NCBI GenBank assembly: GCA_024643585.1
Contig: JAHEMP010000090.1
Coordinates: 1-8,258, forward strand
Source of the DNA: Crocinitomicaceae bacterium
GTDB taxonomy: Bacteria > Bacteroidota > Bacteroidia > Flavobacteriales_D > Crocinitomicaceae
DNA length: 8,258 nucleotides
Reading direction: 5' to 3'
The notes beneath the pieces are model-generated. The model did not search any database. It worked only from the letters and a program-made list of their open reading frames with translations, and had not been told where the DNA came from. Position numbers and translations under genes: made by a program. Positions within the stretch are counted from its first letter, which is position 1, and every line of letters begins with the position of its first letter. Positions 5,851 to 8,258 of this stretch are shown here, piece by piece.

Positions 5851-7602
5851 CTATTTTTTAACGATGTTTACTTTCGTAGACGTACCGTTTTCAGTTGTAA
5901 TGTTAACAATGTACATTCCTGTTTCAAAGTTTCCAATGTTCATTTGAGTTGAACCGTTGTTCAAAGCTACAGTTGAATTTGAAACTATTTTACCAGTCAT
6001 ATCTGTAATAACAATGTTTACATTTCCTTCAGCGTTCAAACGAATGTTCAATTTGTCATCTGTTGGATTAGGGTAAGCATTTGCAATTAATTTGTCAATT
6101 TTCTCAACACTAACTTCTGATGCGTTGAATACTTTCATACCCAATGAGAAAATAGTCTCAGGTCCAAATGCTACTTGGTTGAATGAATTATCAACTTCAC
6201 TTACCATAATTGGCAACAAGTAGTTGCTTTGATTGAATGTGTAATCAACCGCTGCATCAACACCCATAAATGTACTATCAGATAATACTTGAGCACAAAC
6301 TAGATATTTATCATTGTTATTGAACAAAACTGGAGCATCAAACTCAGCATAAACGATAGAGTCTTGGTAATCTCCAGGGTATGTATAAGATCCTGTAGCA
6401 ACATAAGAAATTTGTGCAAAAGAACCAGCTGATGCTAATTGATCCAATGGATCATCCCATTTGATAACAGAAATCAAAATTTCGTCACCTGTTACTGTAG
6501 GATTCAAAACACGGTTGTTACTTGTAGAGAAATAAACTCCTCTTGCACCTACGCGGCTACCGTTAGGGTCTTGGAAGAAGTTACATGCAGAATAAGACTG
6601 CGTGTAAGTAGATGAGCGAGTTCCTGATGTTGTATTCGGTCTGTTATTTGAAGGATCAACAGAAGCATACGTGAAAACTTCGTCGTTAATAACGAATTTA
6701 GATTCAACTACGTTGTCTTCAATTGCTTCGTCGGCAGCAGCAGCAGAAACTGTGTATGTCAACGTGTATTCACCTACAGGATACGTGCTTAAACTGAATT
6801 GTGGGATAGTATTAGTACCACCTGTATTAATATCCAAACTATCGTTAGCAGGAACAGTCAAACCAGTTACTGTTTCGTCATAAACTGTAGCAGCAGATCC
6901 GTTTGTAACTTTTACATTCAAAGTAACATTTGTTTGTGGTTGAGACCCCCAGTTGTATACTCTAGTTCCGATATCAAAATTGAATTCAGTTCCGTTTTGT
7001 GCCAATTGAGAAAGTACACCTTGGCTTTTAGAAATCAATGTTGTTGGTTTATCCAATGTTAAATCGTTAGCCAACAAACCAACTTTGTTCCCTAAAAATG
7101 CTCTTACTGTAGAAGTCAACATTGTAGAAGTGATGTCTTGACCTGGACCACTACCAATCATTACAACTGGAATTGTTACAGTTGGATCAGATCCACCCAT
7201 TGGGATTGGCTCTGGATCTCTGTTGATGATAATGATGGCAACCGCACCTGCAGCTTGTGCATTCAAAGCTTTGGACACGAAAGTACAAGTACCTCTATAC
7301 ACTACAGCAATTTTCCCTGCTACCTGAGCTGGATTAATGAATGTTGCACATCCTTCTTGGCTTAAAGGGTGAACGATTGTAGTTGTACTGTTTCCTGGAG
7401 TTCCGTCTTCACCAATTGCAAGTGTATCTTGCACAAATGTTCCTGGAACAGTGAAATCTGGAGTCCCTCCCCAGTTGTCAACCCAAGTAAATGGTTTGTT
7501 TCCGAGAATGGAGGCAGGCTCCAAAACTCTACAAATGATTTGCGACTGAGCGCTAATAACAAAAGCCGAAATGGCAATTGCACTAAGTAAAATTCTTTTC
7601 AT
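5851..7602 (-). CDS. Secreted PA-domain protein with C-terminal type IX secretion sorting domain
   Basis: The 583-residue precursor starts with a Sec signal peptide (MKRILLSAIAISAFVISAQS). Residues about 75-172 form a protease-associated (PA) domain, with GKIAVVYRGTCTFVSKALNA (97-116), an A-G-rich strand AGAVAIIIINRDPEP, and TIPVVMIG; C85 and C106 could form a disulfide. Residues about 180-310 look like a CARDB/immunoglobulin-like sandwich (NVTLNVKV, VGEYTLTYTVSA). Residues about 315-495 are another beta-rich region that I do not recognise. The end (about 505-583) is a type A sorting domain: AYPNPTDDKLNI, VNIVITDMTGKIV, MNIGNFETGMYIVNI, then VNIVKK. Such domains direct export by the type IX system and anchoring to surface lipopolysaccharide or release. 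No peptidase motif (HExxH, GDSG, GTSM/A) is visible, so a protease function is not supported. It may be an adhesin or binding protein. It has its own promoter candidate and terminator. Confidence 0.88.
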   Translation of the reverse strand: MKRILLSAIAISAFVISAQSQIICRVLEPASILGNKPFTWVDNWGGTPDFTVPGTFVQDTLAIGEDGTPGNSTTTIVHPLSQEGCATFINPAQVAGKIAVVYRGTCTFVSKALNAQAAGAVAIIIINRDPEPIPMGGSDPTVTIPVVMIGSGPGQDITSTMLTSTVRAFLGNKVGLLANDLTLDKPTTLISKSQGVLSQLAQNGTEFNFDIGTRVYNWGSQPQTNVTLNVKVTNGSAATVYDETVTGLTVPANDSLDINTGGTNTIPQFSLSTYPVGEYTLTYTVSAAAADEAIEDNVVESKFVINDEVFTYASVDPSNNRPNTTSGTRSSTYTQSYSACNFFQDPNGSRVGARGVYFSTSNNRVLNPTVTGDEILISVIKWDDPLDQLASAGSFAQISYVATGSYTYPGDYQDSIVYAEFDAPVLFNNNDKYLVCAQVLSDSTFMGVDAAVDYTFNQSNYLLPIMVSEVDNSFNQVAFGPETIFSLGMKVFNASEVSVEKIDKLIANAYPNPTDDKLNIRLNAEGNVNIVITDMTGKIVSNSTVALNNGSTQMNIGNFETGMYIVNITTENGTSTKVNIVKK

Positions 7603-7621
7603 AGCTAATATTTTTTAAGGG

Positions 7622-7652
7622 TAAATTTAACAATTATTTAAATAGTCATCAA
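7622..7652 (-). promoter_or_regulatory. Candidate promoter of the PA-domain secreted protein gene
   Basis: On the minus strand a TTG (7652-7650) is followed by a 20-bp spacer and TAAATTTA (7629-7622), matching 5 of 6 defined positions of the Bacteroidota -7 box TAnnTTTG. The spacing falls in the usual 17-23 range. The leader would be about 14 bases and A-rich before the ATG at 7602. Confidence 0.42.
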
Positions 7653-7693
7653 TTTTTAAACGAAATTATATTAAAAAACGTTGGTTTAAAACT

Positions 7694-7724
7694 AAAAAAT
7701 CTGCATATGTAGTATGCAGATTTT
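7694..7724 (-). terminator. Rho-independent terminator of sdhB
   Basis: Arms AAAATCTGCATA (7696-7707) and TATGCAGATTTT (7713-7724) pair perfectly over 12 bp around the loop TGTAG. On the minus strand the stem ends in a T-run (complement of 7694-7699). It lies about 20 bp after the sdhB stop at 7745-7747, which marks sdhB as the last gene of its operon. Confidence 0.88.
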
Positions 7725-7744
7725 AATAATATGTTAATTGAGTT

Positions 7745-8258
7745 TTACTTTGTTACAGCAGCCTTCAAGTATTCTCTGTTCATACGAGCAATGTTTTCTA
7801 AGGATATCCCTTTGGGACACTCTACTTCGCAAGCTCCTGTGTTTGTGCAATTTCCGAAACCTTCTTCATCCATTGTACGAACCATGTTCAAAACACGATC
7901 CTTCGCTTCAACTTGGCCTTGAGGTAATAATGCCAACTGAGAAACTTTTGCTGAAACAAACAACATGGCAGAAGCATTTTTACAAGTAGCAACACAAGCT
8001 CCACATCCTATACACGTAGCCGCTTCGAATGCATCATCCGCATTATCTTTCGGGATTGGAATAGCATTTGCATCAACTGTATTACCAGAGGTGTTAACAG
8101 AGACAAATCCTCCTGCAGACATAATTCTGTCAAATGCACTTCTATCAACAACTAAATCTTTTATTACCGGAAAAGCTTTTGCTCTCCAAGGTTCAATAGT
8201 AATAGTTTCGCCATCATTAAATTTACGCATGTGCAATTGACATGTGGTTACGCCTCTG
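7745..8258 (-). CDS. sdhB: Succinate dehydrogenase/fumarate reductase iron-sulfur subunit, C-terminal part
   Basis: The reading frame is open through the right edge, so this is the C-terminal ~170 residues of a protein usually near 250. The first visible residues (RGVTTCQLHMR) carry the last cysteine of the N-terminal [2Fe-2S] domain. Further on, CIGCGACVATC and CTNTGACEVECPKG supply the other clusters. By alignment with E. coli SdhB, the first three cysteines and the last (of CPKG) should bind [4Fe-4S]; the fourth and the two before CPKG should bind [3Fe-4S]. The subunit passes electrons between the FAD subunit (SdhA/FrdA) and the membrane quinone site. The Bacteroidota-type sequence (NASAMLFVSAKVSQLALLPQ) suggests a menaquinone-linked complex, but direction (succinate oxidation or fumarate reduction) cannot be decided. 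An in-frame TTG at 8236 is internal and is not the start. The other operon genes should lie beyond the right edge. Confidence 0.94.
   Translation of the reverse strand, partial: RGVTTCQLHMRKFNDGETITIEPWRAKAFPVIKDLVVDRSAFDRIMSAGGFVSVNTSGNTVDANAIPIPKDNADDAFEAATCIGCGACVATCKNASAMLFVSAKVSQLALLPQGQVEAKDRVLNMVRTMDEEGFGNCTNTGACEVECPKGISLENIARMNREYLKAAVTK

Noticed and set aside
5751..5861. Short + strand frame of 36 codons preceded by AAGGGAG
   Set aside because: It runs through the minus-strand terminator hairpin and into the end of the PA-domain gene, the codons look non-coding, and Shine-Dalgarno sites mean little in this phylum. Kept only as a remark in the spacer finding.
6671..7365. Several open frames on the + strand opposite the PA-domain gene
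   Set aside because: They are low-complexity shadows of the minus-strand gene with no domain, leader or conservation signal.
8234..8236. TTG as the start of the sdhB-like gene
   Set aside because: The frame stays open upstream to the window edge and encodes the expected end of the [2Fe-2S] domain (TTCQLHMR), so the TTG is an internal leucine codon.

Overview
The window looks like chromosomal DNA from a member of the Bacteroidota, most likely Flavobacteriia (a Fluviicola/Crocinitomicaceae-like genus is a guess). The evidence is: a secreted protein ending in a type IX secretion sorting domain; the long three-domain form of IspG; a succinate dehydrogenase/fumarate reductase iron-sulfur subunit of Bacteroidota type; A-rich leaders in place of strong Shine-Dalgarno sites; and TAnnTTTG-like promoter elements. 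Base composition is AT-rich and fairly even. I see no tRNA, rRNA, CRISPR array, insertion sequence or phage gene.

Layout. At the left edge is the last part of mnmG (+), ending at 164. Its stop codon lies inside a near-palindrome (about 163-178) that matches the core of the ParB-binding centromere site parS. After a 190-bp gap comes ispG (-, 355-2268). A 223-bp divergent spacer separates it from a tight three-gene + strand cluster: a front-end-type fatty acid desaturase (2492-3598), an MmcQ/YjbR-family gene one base later (3600-3953), and hslR (Hsp15) overlapping that by 14 bp (3940-4311). hslR runs into the convergent yegP-like gene (-, 4318-4647) with only 6 bp between the stop codons. A 140-bp divergent spacer leads to an outer-membrane beta-barrel protein (+, 4788-5633) with a strong hairpin terminator. 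Then come a secreted PA-domain protein with a type IX sorting tail (-, 5851-7602), with its own promoter candidate and terminator, and the 3' part of sdhB/frdB (-, 7745 to the right edge), also with a terminator.

How the genes relate. Most are unconnected core functions: tRNA wobble modification, isoprenoid synthesis, membrane lipid unsaturation, ribosome rescue under heat stress, and respiration. The desaturase-YjbR-hslR cluster is the only evident multi-gene operon lying wholly inside the window; sdhB is probably the last gene of an operon that continues past the right edge. The two envelope proteins (beta-barrel and type IX cargo) are convergent and each has its own terminator, so they are separate units. 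I found no convincing new multi-gene system. The items most worth a second look are the parS-like site at the mnmG stop codon and the PA-domain secreted protein that shows no catalytic domain.
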